Assembly (NCBI GenBank): GCA_036164085.1
Contig: JAYZJV010000004.1
Location: 1 to 5,241, forward strand
Direction of reading: 5' to 3'
DNA: 5,241 bases
From: TMED-70 sp036164085
GTDB taxonomy: Bacteria > Chloroflexota > Dehalococcoidia > Lucifugimonadales > Lucifugimonadaceae
A program made the translations under genes and the position numbers. How positions within the stretch are numbered: the stretch's first letter is position 1; each line of letters begins with the position of its first letter. Shown here one piece after another: positions 1 through 5,241 of this stretch. The notes under the pieces were generated by a model, which saw nothing but the letters and a program-made list of their open reading frames with translations, was not told the origin of the DNA and ran no database searches.

Positions 1-72
1 AATAATTATTATAAAAAAAAATTGCTTCATATTTTTATTACAAGTTTCATAAAAAATTTACATAATTATTAG

Positions 73-78
73 TATAAT
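73..78 (+). promoter_or_regulatory. Possible -10 box (TATAAT) upstream of the 88-300 ORF and MFS gene
   Basis: A perfect TATAAT lies in the very AT-rich leader (10 G/C in bases 1-87 by hand count). The start point expected about 7 bases downstream would be at 83-87, directly before the ATG at 88, so a transcript from here would be leaderless for the small ORF and would read on into the MFS gene. No good -35 box sits at normal spacing: the nearest TTGACA-like hexamer, TTTACA at 57-62, is only 10 bases away. A perfect hexamer can arise by chance in such AT-rich DNA, and another TATAAT occurs at 129-134, so this is tentative. Confidence 0.3.
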
Positions 79-87
79 TTTGATAGT

Positions 88-300
88 ATGAATTCTATGA
101 CTAATTCTTCAAATCCATCTAAAAAAAATATAATGTTCCCGTCTAAAGGATTATTTTTATTCTTGTTATCTTTTATTTTTTCAATTACAGTATTAATCTA
201 TTTCTTCGCATGGGAATCATCAAATAAAATAAGTCAAAACAAAAACTATCAAGTGTCGTGGCTTGAACAAGGAAGTATTTTTTTGTGTCCTCTTCATTAA
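88..300 (+). CDS. Doubtful small single-pass membrane protein
   Basis: This 70-codon ORF runs from ATG to TAA. The product has a polar, Ser/Asn/Lys-rich N-terminus (about residues 1-20), one strongly hydrophobic helix (about 21-42, rich in Phe, Leu and Ile) and a short polar tail ending in CPLH. I do not recognise a family. No Shine-Dalgarno sequence precedes ATG 88 or the in-frame ATGs at 97 and 133, so translation would have to be leaderless from the TATAAT at 73-78. Its last 16 bases overlap the start of the MFS gene, as a translationally coupled leader would. Against it: T-rich DNA readily yields hydrophobic ORFs of this size by chance, and no conserved motif is visible. It could be a real small membrane protein, an upstream leader ORF or noise. 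Confidence 0.3.
   Translation: MNSMTNSSNPSKKNIMFPSKGLFLFLLSFIFSITVLIYFFAWESSNKISQNKNYQVSWLEQGSIFLCPLH
269..275 (+). promoter_or_regulatory. Ribosome binding site of the MFS gene
   Basis: The sequence AAGGAAG lies 9 bases before the GTG at 285. It is the clearest Shine-Dalgarno match in the window and decides the start in favour of GTG 285 over the in-frame TTG at 306. Confidence 0.6.
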
Positions 301-1574
301 ATAAGTTGAAAAAGAGTATTTCTGAAATTGATTTTACTCATTATGGATGGGTTATAGTTGCTGTTGGAGCAATTGCACAGATGATAGGCTCTGCAATCAG
401 AATGGCCTTTGGAATAATAATCGATCCGTTAGTTGAAGAGTTCTCATGGGATCCTAAATCTATTGGTATAGCTTATGCAATCATGTCTATAGTAACAGCA
501 TTTTCATCTCCAATTGCAGGATATTCATCAACTTTAATTGGTGCTAGAAAAACTATGTATATTGGTCTTTTATTATTTTTAATAGGAATGTTGTGGACTG
601 CACTTGCATCTTCAATTATAGAGTTTTATATATCATATGGAATAATCTTTGGATTCGCACAATCAATGTTCTTAGTTCCAGTAATTCCTGCAGTAGCAGT
701 TTGGTTTAAAACTAAACTAGGTCTTGCTACAGGATTAATTATTGGCATGTGGAGTCTAGGCCCTGCTTTAGTAATACAAATTATGGGAATAATGTTGGAT
801 AATTTCGGATGGCAAACAACTTTTATCTCAAGTGGAGTAGTTGGTACCCTAATTATGTTAATAGCTCTTCAATACTTCAGAAATACTCCTAGTGATAAAA
901 ATTTATTACCTTATGGTTCTGAAGAAATAATAAATCAAAAATCTACAGCAAACGATTCAAATAATTATTCTTTCAATCTACAAAATATAATTTACAAGAC
1001 AAACGCTTTTTGGAGCCTTATGAATATACATTTTCTAGGATGTGTTGGACATGCTGTAATTCTTATAGGTTTAGTCCCTCTTATGACAAGTAAAGGGATA
1101 AGCTATACTGATTCAGTTTTCTGCTTAACCTTAATTATGGTCATTTCAATGACTACAAGATTTATAACTCCAATTCTTGGAGATGGAATAAACCCAAAAA
1201 CTATTATGTTCCTAGCATTTCTTGGACAAGGATTATTCGTTATACCTTGGGCATTCACTGAAAGTAAATGGATGTTTTATCTAGTAGGAGTATTATGGTC
1301 TATACCATATGGTGGAGAAGGGACTCTTTTTCCCATAATGAACAGAAGGTATTATGGTTTTTTCCCTATGGATACTACGTATGGCTGGCAGATACTTGCA
1401 GCAAGTTTAGGAATGGCACTAGGAGGATTTATACCTGGCTTAGTTTTTGAAGTAACAGGAGGTTATGAATTAGCAATTTGGATTTCTGCTTTCTTCTCTT
1501 GTTTTGGTGCATTGGTAATACTTACTTTAGATTCAACTAAAAAAGTAATAAGTCCATCATTCGATAATCTCTAA
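285..1574 (+). CDS. MFS transporter, 12 TM, probable organic-anion/carboxylate carrier
   Basis: A 429-residue inner-membrane secondary transporter of the major facilitator superfamily, of normal length. About twelve hydrophobic segments are visible in two blocks of six: roughly residues 20-47, 60-82, 88-108, 112-138, 145-168 and 176-197, then a polar central loop (198-240), then 241-266, 276-297, 306-326, 329-350, 367-390 and 395-414. The opening HYGWVIVAVG at 19-28 resembles MFS groups related to monocarboxylate/oxalate-formate carriers. The TM2-TM3 motif A is degenerate: G79, G86, R88 and K89 are kept, but the usual Asp is Thr83. Substrate cannot be read from sequence; a carboxylate or sugar acid is an inference from family resemblance and the nearby lactonase and dehydratase. 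The GTG start has a good ribosome site. The 3' end overlaps the convergent lactonase gene by 18 bp. Confidence 0.9.
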   Translation: MSSSLNKLKKSISEIDFTHYGWVIVAVGAIAQMIGSAIRMAFGIIIDPLVEEFSWDPKSIGIAYAIMSIVTAFSSPIAGYSSTLIGARKTMYIGLLLFLIGMLWTALASSIIEFYISYGIIFGFAQSMFLVPVIPAVAVWFKTKLGLATGLIIGMWSLGPALVIQIMGIMLDNFGWQTTFISSGVVGTLIMLIALQYFRNTPSDKNLLPYGSEEIINQKSTANDSNNYSFNLQNIIYKTNAFWSLMNIHFLGCVGHAVILIGLVPLMTSKGISYTDSVFCLTLIMVISMTTRFITPILGDGINPKTIMFLAFLGQGLFVIPWAFTESKWMFYLVGVLWSIPYGGEGTLFPIMNRRYYGFFPMDTTYGWQILAASLGMALGGFIPGLVFEVTGGYELAIWISAFFSCFGALVILTLDSTKKVISPSFDNL

Positions 1575-2591
1575 TAAACAGACAGGAGAGGGGATCTTTA
1601 TCATTTCGCCAGTTGCTTCTAAATTACCGCTTTCTGCATCAATATAAAAACTATATATTGTATCTGAGTTTTCGTTAGCAACCAAAGCAAATTTTCCACT
1701 ATTAGAAATTGCAAAATTCCTTGGAGTTTCCCCTAAAGTAGAAAAATGTTTTACAAATTCTAAAGTCCCATCTTCATTAACTGAAAATTGAGCAATAGAG
1801 TCGTGTCCTCTATTAGATCCATACAAAAACCTTTCATCATTAGAAAAATGTAAATCTGCAGTGGTCGTTTCTATATCGTAATCTTTAGGTATAGTAGAAA
1901 TATTTTGTAGATTAATTAGATCATTTTTATCGTTTACCTCAAATACAGAAATTGTTGAATCTAGCTCATTTATAGAATATGCAAATTTATCTTGTTTGTT
2001 TATCACAAAGTGCCTAGGTCCAGCACCAGGTAAAACCTCAAACGATTTCTCAGAATTTATTTTTAGAGATTGTTGATCTATTGTATATTTCATGATTTTA
2101 TCAATTCCAAGATCACAGACAAAAAATGTTTCATTATCAATAAAATTTATAGAATGGGCATGGGGTTCATTCTGTCTTGAAGTATTTACACTAGATCCTA
2201 TATGGGATATTTTTTCTAAAAATTCTATTTCCCCTTTGGTTATTTTATATGTAGAAAAATCACCAGAGCTATAATTTACCGCTACTAAAAAGTTGCTCTT
2301 TTTATTAATGGATAGATGACAAGGGTTATCTCCATTAGTATTTTCTTGGTCTATTTTTTTTATATGTCCGTCTAAGTTCTTGTAAGAAACAACAACTCCT
2401 GGATTAGGAGAACCAGATTCACCAACCGCAAATAAATTATTATTTTTATCTAATGCTAAAAATGAAGGATTCAGAGGACTCTCTTTTTCAAAAGAATCAA
2501 CTAATTGAAACGTACCGTTTGATTCATCAAAATAAATCAGATAAATTCCTTTACTATCTCTTTTTGAATATGTCCCGACAAACCATTTCAT
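1557..2591 (-). CDS. Lactonase family protein, 7-bladed beta-propeller (6-phosphogluconolactonase-like)
   Basis: A 344-residue protein of the YbhE/Pgl-type lactonase family (Pfam lactonase, PF10282). Members hydrolyse 6-phosphogluconolactone or other sugar lactones; the family also includes fungal carboxy-cis,cis-muconate cyclase. It has no signal peptide or membrane segment, so it is probably cytoplasmic. The start is secure because the family-typical first strand MKWFVGTYS begins at residue 1. Repeated propeller strands carry the family signatures: PCHLSIN 90-96, NYSSGD 106-111, RQNEPHAHSI 139-148, CDLGIDKI 159-166, GAGPRHFV 189-196, ADLHFS 245-250, SNRGHDSI 259-266, ETPRNFAIS 288-296 and ANENSDTI 305-312. 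Length is normal and no blade is missing. The substrate is undetermined; the nearby sugar-acid dehydratase hints at an aldonolactone. Only a weak GAG lies 11 bases before the ATG. The tRNA-Pro gene ends 46 bp upstream on the same strand, with no terminator seen between them, so read-through from the tRNA promoter is possible. Confidence 0.92.
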   Translation of the reverse strand: MKWFVGTYSKRDSKGIYLIYFDESNGTFQLVDSFEKESPLNPSFLALDKNNNLFAVGESGSPNPGVVVSYKNLDGHIKKIDQENTNGDNPCHLSINKKSNFLVAVNYSSGDFSTYKITKGEIEFLEKISHIGSSVNTSRQNEPHAHSINFIDNETFFVCDLGIDKIMKYTIDQQSLKINSEKSFEVLPGAGPRHFVINKQDKFAYSINELDSTISVFEVNDKNDLINLQNISTIPKDYDIETTTADLHFSNDERFLYGSNRGHDSIAQFSVNEDGTLEFVKHFSTLGETPRNFAISNSGKFALVANENSDTIYSFYIDAESGNLEATGEMIKIPSPVCLLEIIE

Positions 2592-2637
2592 TTTTTAATA
2601 ATCTCAATATACTGCTATAGTTTAACTTATACGTTGA

Positions 2638-2712
2638 TGGTCGGGGTGACAGGATTTGAACCTGTGACCCCTCGCTCCCAAAGCGAGTGCGCTACCGCTG
2701 CGCCACACCCCG
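2638..2712 (-). tRNA. tRNA-Pro (anticodon UGG)
   Basis: A complete 75-nt cloverleaf on the minus strand. The acceptor stem is CGGGGTG/CACCCCG with the C1-G72 pair and discriminator A73 typical of bacterial tRNA-Pro. The D stem is GCGC/GCGC, the anticodon stem CTCGC/GCGAG with loop TTTGGGA (anticodon TGG), the variable loop GGGTC, and the T arm ACAGG-TTCAAAT-CCTGT. All stems pair perfectly and the 3' CCA is encoded. UGG can read all four proline codons by wobble when U34 is suitably modified. It is strikingly GC-rich against its AT-rich surroundings, as tRNAs in low-GC genomes are. It precedes the lactonase gene on the same strand and diverges from the dehydratase gene. Confidence 0.98.
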
Positions 2713-2723
2713 TAAGTTAACAT

Positions 2724-2752
2724 TTTATACGTAAATTAGAAAGTTTAGTCTA
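2724..2752 (-). promoter_or_regulatory. Likely sigma70-type promoter of tRNA-Pro
   Basis: On the minus strand, TATAAA (2724-2729) matches the -10 consensus at five of six positions. TAGACT (2747-2752) matches the -35 consensus TTGACA at four of six, with a 17-base spacer. Transcription would start near 2717, about five bases before the mature tRNA 5' end at 2712. The -35 hexamer overlaps the A of the divergent dehydratase ATG at 2752. This is a sequence match only. Confidence 0.5.
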
Positions 2753-3822
2753 TGAAAATAACTAAAATTGAGGCAGTATACCCTTCATACAAGAATCCTT
2801 TAGCTGGATGGAGACCTAATTTATGGCAAATTATAATAAAAATACATACTGATAAAAAAGATATTTACGGATATGGGACAGGTGGCGGAGGGAATTCTTC
2901 TATAGAAATAATAAACGGTCATCTATCTAAGTTTTTAATTAATGAAGAGGTAAATGAAAAGTCTGATATAAAAAATATTTTTGAGAAGCTCTTTTTTGAA
3001 AGTATTCCATACGGAAGAGGAGGGGTTGCATTAATGGCTATTTCTGCTTTAGATTTAGCAATATGGGATGCATATAGCAAATATATTATGACTCCCATCA
3101 AAACCCTTTTAAGTCATTCTGATAATCATGAAAAGAATATTAATACATATGCAACTGGCAATAACGTTGAGCAATACTATTCTTTAGGAATAAAAAATTT
3201 CAAATTGAGCATTAAATCAAATGACGATTTTGAAAATGAATCTGTAGAAGTTGTCGATCTAATTAGAAATATCAAAAAAAAATATAGTAATGCAAATAAT
3301 CTAATGATTGATTGTTATATGTCTTGGAATAGAAAATATACAAAAATGATGTCTGATAAATTAATTGACTTAGATATAAAATGGATTGAAGACATTTCAA
3401 CTCCTGACGAAATGCTTACAAGTGAATCTATAATTGAAAAGCTCAATGGGATAAAATTAGCAGGAGGGGAACATGATTTCAATTATAATAATTTCGAAAT
3501 TATGCATAAAAATAATATTTACGATATTTGGCAGCCAGATATTACCTGGTGCGGTGGAATAAGTTCTTTATTAAAAATAGTAGAAATCAATAATAGTAAA
3601 TTTAAAATAATATTACATAGAGGGGGAGAACCTTGGGGATTGCCAATTATTCAATCAGGAATCGTAGATAATATGGCTGAGCTACATAACCCAAGAAATA
3701 CTAAAATGGATTTAGAGCAGTGGGACAACAAAACAATTAAAGCTTTAGATGACGGAATTTTAATTACAAATGAATATTTAGGTTTTGGAGCTGAGCCTAA
3801 AAAAGGCATATTTAATGAATGA
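2752..3822 (+). CDS. Enolase-superfamily sugar-acid dehydratase, L-rhamnonate dehydratase-like
   Basis: A 356-residue mandelate racemase/muconate lactonizing enzyme-type protein. Residues 1-120 form the capping alpha+beta domain, with a GWRPNLW segment at 19-25 and GRGGVALMAISALDLAIWD at 88-106; residues from about 130 form the barrel. The barrel closely follows L-rhamnonate dehydratase: YATGN 133-137; Mg2+ ligands inferred as D187 (in IDCYMSW), E213 (WIED) and E240 (GGEHDF); and the catalytic Asp-His pair as D263 (QPDITWCGG) and H289. K151 or K155 lies where family lysines act on the alpha-proton. Such enzymes abstract the alpha-proton of an aldonic acid and eliminate water to give a 2-keto-3-deoxy acid. 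The loop after H289 is HRGGE, where E. coli RhmD as I remember it has HGSS, so the substrate may differ and rhamnonate is not assured. The start has a weak AGAAAG site 8 bases upstream. The 3' end overlaps the MBL hydrolase gene by 8 bp, indicating an operon. Confidence 0.85.
   Translation: MKITKIEAVYPSYKNPLAGWRPNLWQIIIKIHTDKKDIYGYGTGGGGNSSIEIINGHLSKFLINEEVNEKSDIKNIFEKLFFESIPYGRGGVALMAISALDLAIWDAYSKYIMTPIKTLLSHSDNHEKNINTYATGNNVEQYYSLGIKNFKLSIKSNDDFENESVEVVDLIRNIKKKYSNANNLMIDCYMSWNRKYTKMMSDKLIDLDIKWIEDISTPDEMLTSESIIEKLNGIKLAGGEHDFNYNNFEIMHKNNIYDIWQPDITWCGGISSLLKIVEINNSKFKIILHRGGEPWGLPIIQSGIVDNMAELHNPRNTKMDLEQWDNKTIKALDDGILITNEYLGFGAEPKKGIFNE
3803..3806 (+). promoter_or_regulatory. Ribosome binding site deciding the MBL hydrolase start
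   Basis: AAGG, at the end of an A-run (3799-3804), lies 8 bases before ATG 3815 inside the dehydratase coding region. With the overlapping ATGAATGA stop/start at 3815-3822 it favours ATG 3815 over the in-frame TTG at 3785. Confidence 0.5.
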
Positions 3823-4672
3823 ATCAATTAAAGAAATAGTTTTTATGGGTACTGGGACATCTGAAGGAATTCCTAGAGTGAGTTGTTTGACTAACAATTC
3901 GAATTGTAAGGTATGTAATGATGCAATTAGACCAAATTCAAAAAACAGAAGACTTAATACAAGTATTTTATTAAAAATAGTAAGTCAAAATAGTCAAAAA
4001 AATATTCTTATTGATGCTGGAAAGTTTTTCTATCAATCTGCAATAAACCTCTTCCCAAAACACAATGTGAACACTATTGATGCAGTAATTCTTACTCACG
4101 CACATCAAGATGCTACAGGAGGATTTGATGACCTTAGAGACTGGACTAATAACACTCAAAGTAATATCCCTATTTATTTAAGACAAATAGATTTAGATGT
4201 AATTAAAAAGACATTTTACTATTTAGTTGACACCACAAAAATAACTTCTGGAGGAACAGTTGCCAAACTTGACTTTAGAACTATTGATGTAGAAAGTATA
4301 AATATTCTTGGTCAAAATTTTATCCCTTTAAATGTCAACCATGGAGAAAATTATTTTGCTAACGGTTATCGTATAGATAACTTCAGTTATATAAGTGATT
4401 GTTCCTACATACCTAAAGATACTATGAATCAAATAAAAGGAAGTGAAATCATCGTTTTAGATGCCCTAAGAAAAGGGAAAAAACACAAATCTCACCTAAC
4501 TTTAGAAGAATCAATTGAAATAATTTTGGAATTAAAGCCAAAGTTGGCATATTTTACTGATGCTTGTCACGATATTGATCATAATGAGACTAATGAATTT
4601 TTAAAGGTTATTTCTAAAAAATCAAATATAAAAATGCAAATGGCTTTTGATGGTCTAAGTATAAAAATATAA
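3815..4672 (+). CDS. MBL-fold metallo-hydrolase, PhnP-like (COG1235) HxHxDA subfamily
   Basis: A 285-residue metallo-beta-lactamase-fold hydrolase, probably cytoplasmic. The N-terminal MGTGTSEGIPRVSC (11-24) with C24, C31 and C34 resembles the Cys-rich zinc segment near the start of PhnP-type proteins. The metal motif is THAHQDATGGFDDLRDW (94-110), so the usual HxHxDH ends in Ala100. Further likely ligands or conserved sites are H176 (NVNHGE), D195 (YISDCSYIP), H224 and H227 (HKSHLTLEE), and H252/H256 in TDACHDIDHNETNE. This set matches a broad bacterial, plant and fungal family whose substrate is, to my knowledge, unsettled; relatives act on cyclic phosphodiesters (PhnP) or other ester substrates. 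ATG 3815 is chosen over TTG 3785 because of the AAGG site and because the conserved region starts at once. It overlaps the dehydratase gene by 8 bp (ATGAATGA), so translation is probably coupled. It converges on nhaA with a 96-bp spacer. Confidence 0.88.
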   Translation: MNESIKEIVFMGTGTSEGIPRVSCLTNNSNCKVCNDAIRPNSKNRRLNTSILLKIVSQNSQKNILIDAGKFFYQSAINLFPKHNVNTIDAVILTHAHQDATGGFDDLRDWTNNTQSNIPIYLRQIDLDVIKKTFYYLVDTTKITSGGTVAKLDFRTIDVESINILGQNFIPLNVNHGENYFANGYRIDNFSYISDCSYIPKDTMNQIKGSEIIVLDALRKGKKHKSHLTLEESIEIILELKPKLAYFTDACHDIDHNETNEFLKVISKKSNIKMQMAFDGLSIKI

Positions 4673-4768
4673 TTTATAAAATCGATACAAAAAACATAAG
4701 TTTAAACAATGCTTGTTATCATAATAATAATTGACACTATAAATAACTTTTAATCTAAGACTTTATTA
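4673..4768. other. Convergent intergenic spacer, no clear terminator
   Basis: This 96-bp AT-rich gap separates the 3' ends of the MBL hydrolase and nhaA. I see only a weak inverted repeat, AACAA-TGC-TTGTT at 4705-4717, without an adjoining T-run on the plus strand. On the minus strand a run of six T occurs about ten bases past it. No ORF or RNA gene is supported here. Confidence 0.6.
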
Positions 4769-5241
4769 TTAAGATTTAGTTGTGACTCTTAATGTTAAAT
4801 AACCCAAAATACCCGCAAGTAATGAAGCTATTAATACCCCAAGTCTTACTGAGGTTTGATATTCTGGATCTACAAAAGCAAGGCTTCCGATAAACAAGCT
4901 CATTGTAAATCCAATTCCTGTGACTAATGAAAGCCCATAATATTGCGACCAAGAAATGTCAGATGGCAATTTACAAATTTTTAAAATAGTCCCTAAATAG
5001 GTAAATAGCATAACACCAATTTGTTTACCGAAAAATAAGCCTAATATTATTCCTAACGTAACTGGGTCCCAAAGAAGGTTAAATTTCATTCCTGAAAAAG
5101 AAACCCCTGCATTCGAAAAAGCAAAAATTGGCAAAATAATGAAATTTACCCAGGGCTCTATTGAATGTTCTAATTTGTGTAAAGGGGATGGTGATGAGGA
5201 ATCTTTAGACTTTAATGGTATAAACTGAGCTAATAAGACTC
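4769..5241 (-). CDS. nhaA: Na+/H+ antiporter NhaA, C-terminal part (5' end outside window)
   Basis: The frame is open from the window edge to a TAA at 4769-4771, showing 156 C-terminal residues, about 40% of a typical NhaA (388 residues in E. coli). NhaA is an inner-membrane electrogenic antiporter that expels Na+ in exchange for H+, for pH and salt homeostasis. Visible hallmarks, numbered within the fragment, are SPLHKLEHSIEPWV (18-31), LPIFAFSNAGV (36-46), a GKQIG segment with K72 that I believe matches functional Lys300 of E. coli NhaA, and GIGFTMSLFI (108-117). About four to five membrane helices are visible. The frame continues upstream of the leucine codon TTG at 5132-5134, which is internal and not a start. 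The catalytic Asp pair lies in the missing N-terminal part. The 3' end looks intact, with a short RVTTKS tail. Confidence 0.95.
   Translation of the reverse strand, partial: VLLAQFIPLKSKDSSSPSPLHKLEHSIEPWVNFIILPIFAFSNAGVSFSGMKFNLLWDPVTLGIILGLFFGKQIGVMLFTYLGTILKICKLPSDISWSQYYGLSLVTGIGFTMSLFIGSLAFVDPEYQTSVRLGVLIASLLAGILGYLTLRVTTKS

Noticed and set aside
1..87. AT-rich leader as a replication origin or curved-DNA element
   Set aside because: The palindrome AATAATTATT (1-10) and the A-runs are expected at about 11% GC, and no DnaA-box or iteron pattern is present.
1268..1450. 60-codon plus-strand ORF inside the MFS gene
   Set aside because: It lies wholly inside a well-supported gene in another frame, with no recognisable motif or ribosome site.
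2092..2274. 60-codon plus-strand ORF opposite the lactonase gene
   Set aside because: It is antisense to conserved propeller coding sequence; its product shows no family features.
2638..2712. tRNA-Pro as an integration site for a mobile element
   Set aside because: I see no repeat of the tRNA 3' end elsewhere in the window and no integrase or phage-like gene beside it.
2919..3101. 60-codon minus-strand ORF opposite the dehydratase gene
   Set aside because: It is a shadow of the conserved capping-domain coding sequence.
3785..3814. Ten-residue N-terminal extension of the MBL hydrolase from TTG 3785
   Set aside because: TTG 3785 has no suitable ribosome site, and ATG 3815 has AAGG at 8 bases plus the stop/start overlap; the added residues do not resemble the family.
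3971..4159. 62-codon minus-strand ORF opposite the MBL hydrolase gene
   Set aside because: It is antisense to the conserved metal-binding region and shows no independent signal.
4705..4717. Inverted repeat AACAA-TGC-TTGTT as a terminator
   Set aside because: The stem is only five base pairs and mostly A/T, and no T-run follows directly on either strand.
4731..4756. TTGACA (4731-4736) with TAATCT (4751-4756) as a rightward promoter
   Set aside because: The spacer is only 14 bases, and it would transcribe antisense into nhaA with no gene to serve.

Overview
This is a low-GC bacterial window. By eye most coding DNA is about 30% G+C, and the first 87 bases hold only 10 G/C. It carries ordinary metabolic and housekeeping genes packed very tightly, with overlaps and spacers of 39-96 bp, which suggests a streamlined, probably free-living genome. 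The tRNA is bacterial (proline type, C1-G72 pair, encoded CCA). No phage, IS or CRISPR elements are visible. Placement below bacteria is inference only. The mix of a 12-TM MFS carrier, a propeller lactonase and an enolase-superfamily sugar-acid dehydratase resembles what I recall of open-ocean bacteria such as SAR202-type Chloroflexota, but no marker gene here settles it.

Layout, left to right. Bases 1-87 are extremely AT-rich, with a TATAAT box at 73-78. A doubtful 70-codon single-helix ORF (88-300, +) overlaps the GTG start of an MFS transporter (285-1574, +). The transporter converges on, and overlaps by 18 bp, a cytoplasmic seven-bladed propeller lactonase (1557-2591, -). Upstream of the lactonase on the same strand is tRNA-Pro(UGG) (2638-2712, -). 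Only 39 bp beyond the tRNA, and divergent from it, begins an enolase-superfamily dehydratase resembling L-rhamnonate dehydratase (2752-3822, +). It overlaps by 8 bp a metallo-beta-lactamase-fold hydrolase (3815-4672, +) of the HxHxDA subfamily. After a 96-bp convergent spacer comes the C-terminal 156 residues of a NhaA-type Na+/H+ antiporter (4769 to beyond 5241, -).

How the genes may work together (inference): a lactonase gives an aldonic acid, a rhamnonate-dehydratase-like enzyme turns an aldonic acid into a 2-keto-3-deoxy acid, and an MFS carrier could import the acid or lactone. That would be part of a non-phosphorylative sugar-acid route, but no dehydrogenase or aldolase lies in the window and the genes are not one operon. 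The dehydratase and MBL hydrolase are the only clearly coupled pair. NhaA looks unrelated housekeeping ion homeostasis. I found no convincing new system; the most interesting points are the dehydratase/MBL coupling, the compact divergent tRNA/dehydratase junction and the altered catalytic loop of the dehydratase.
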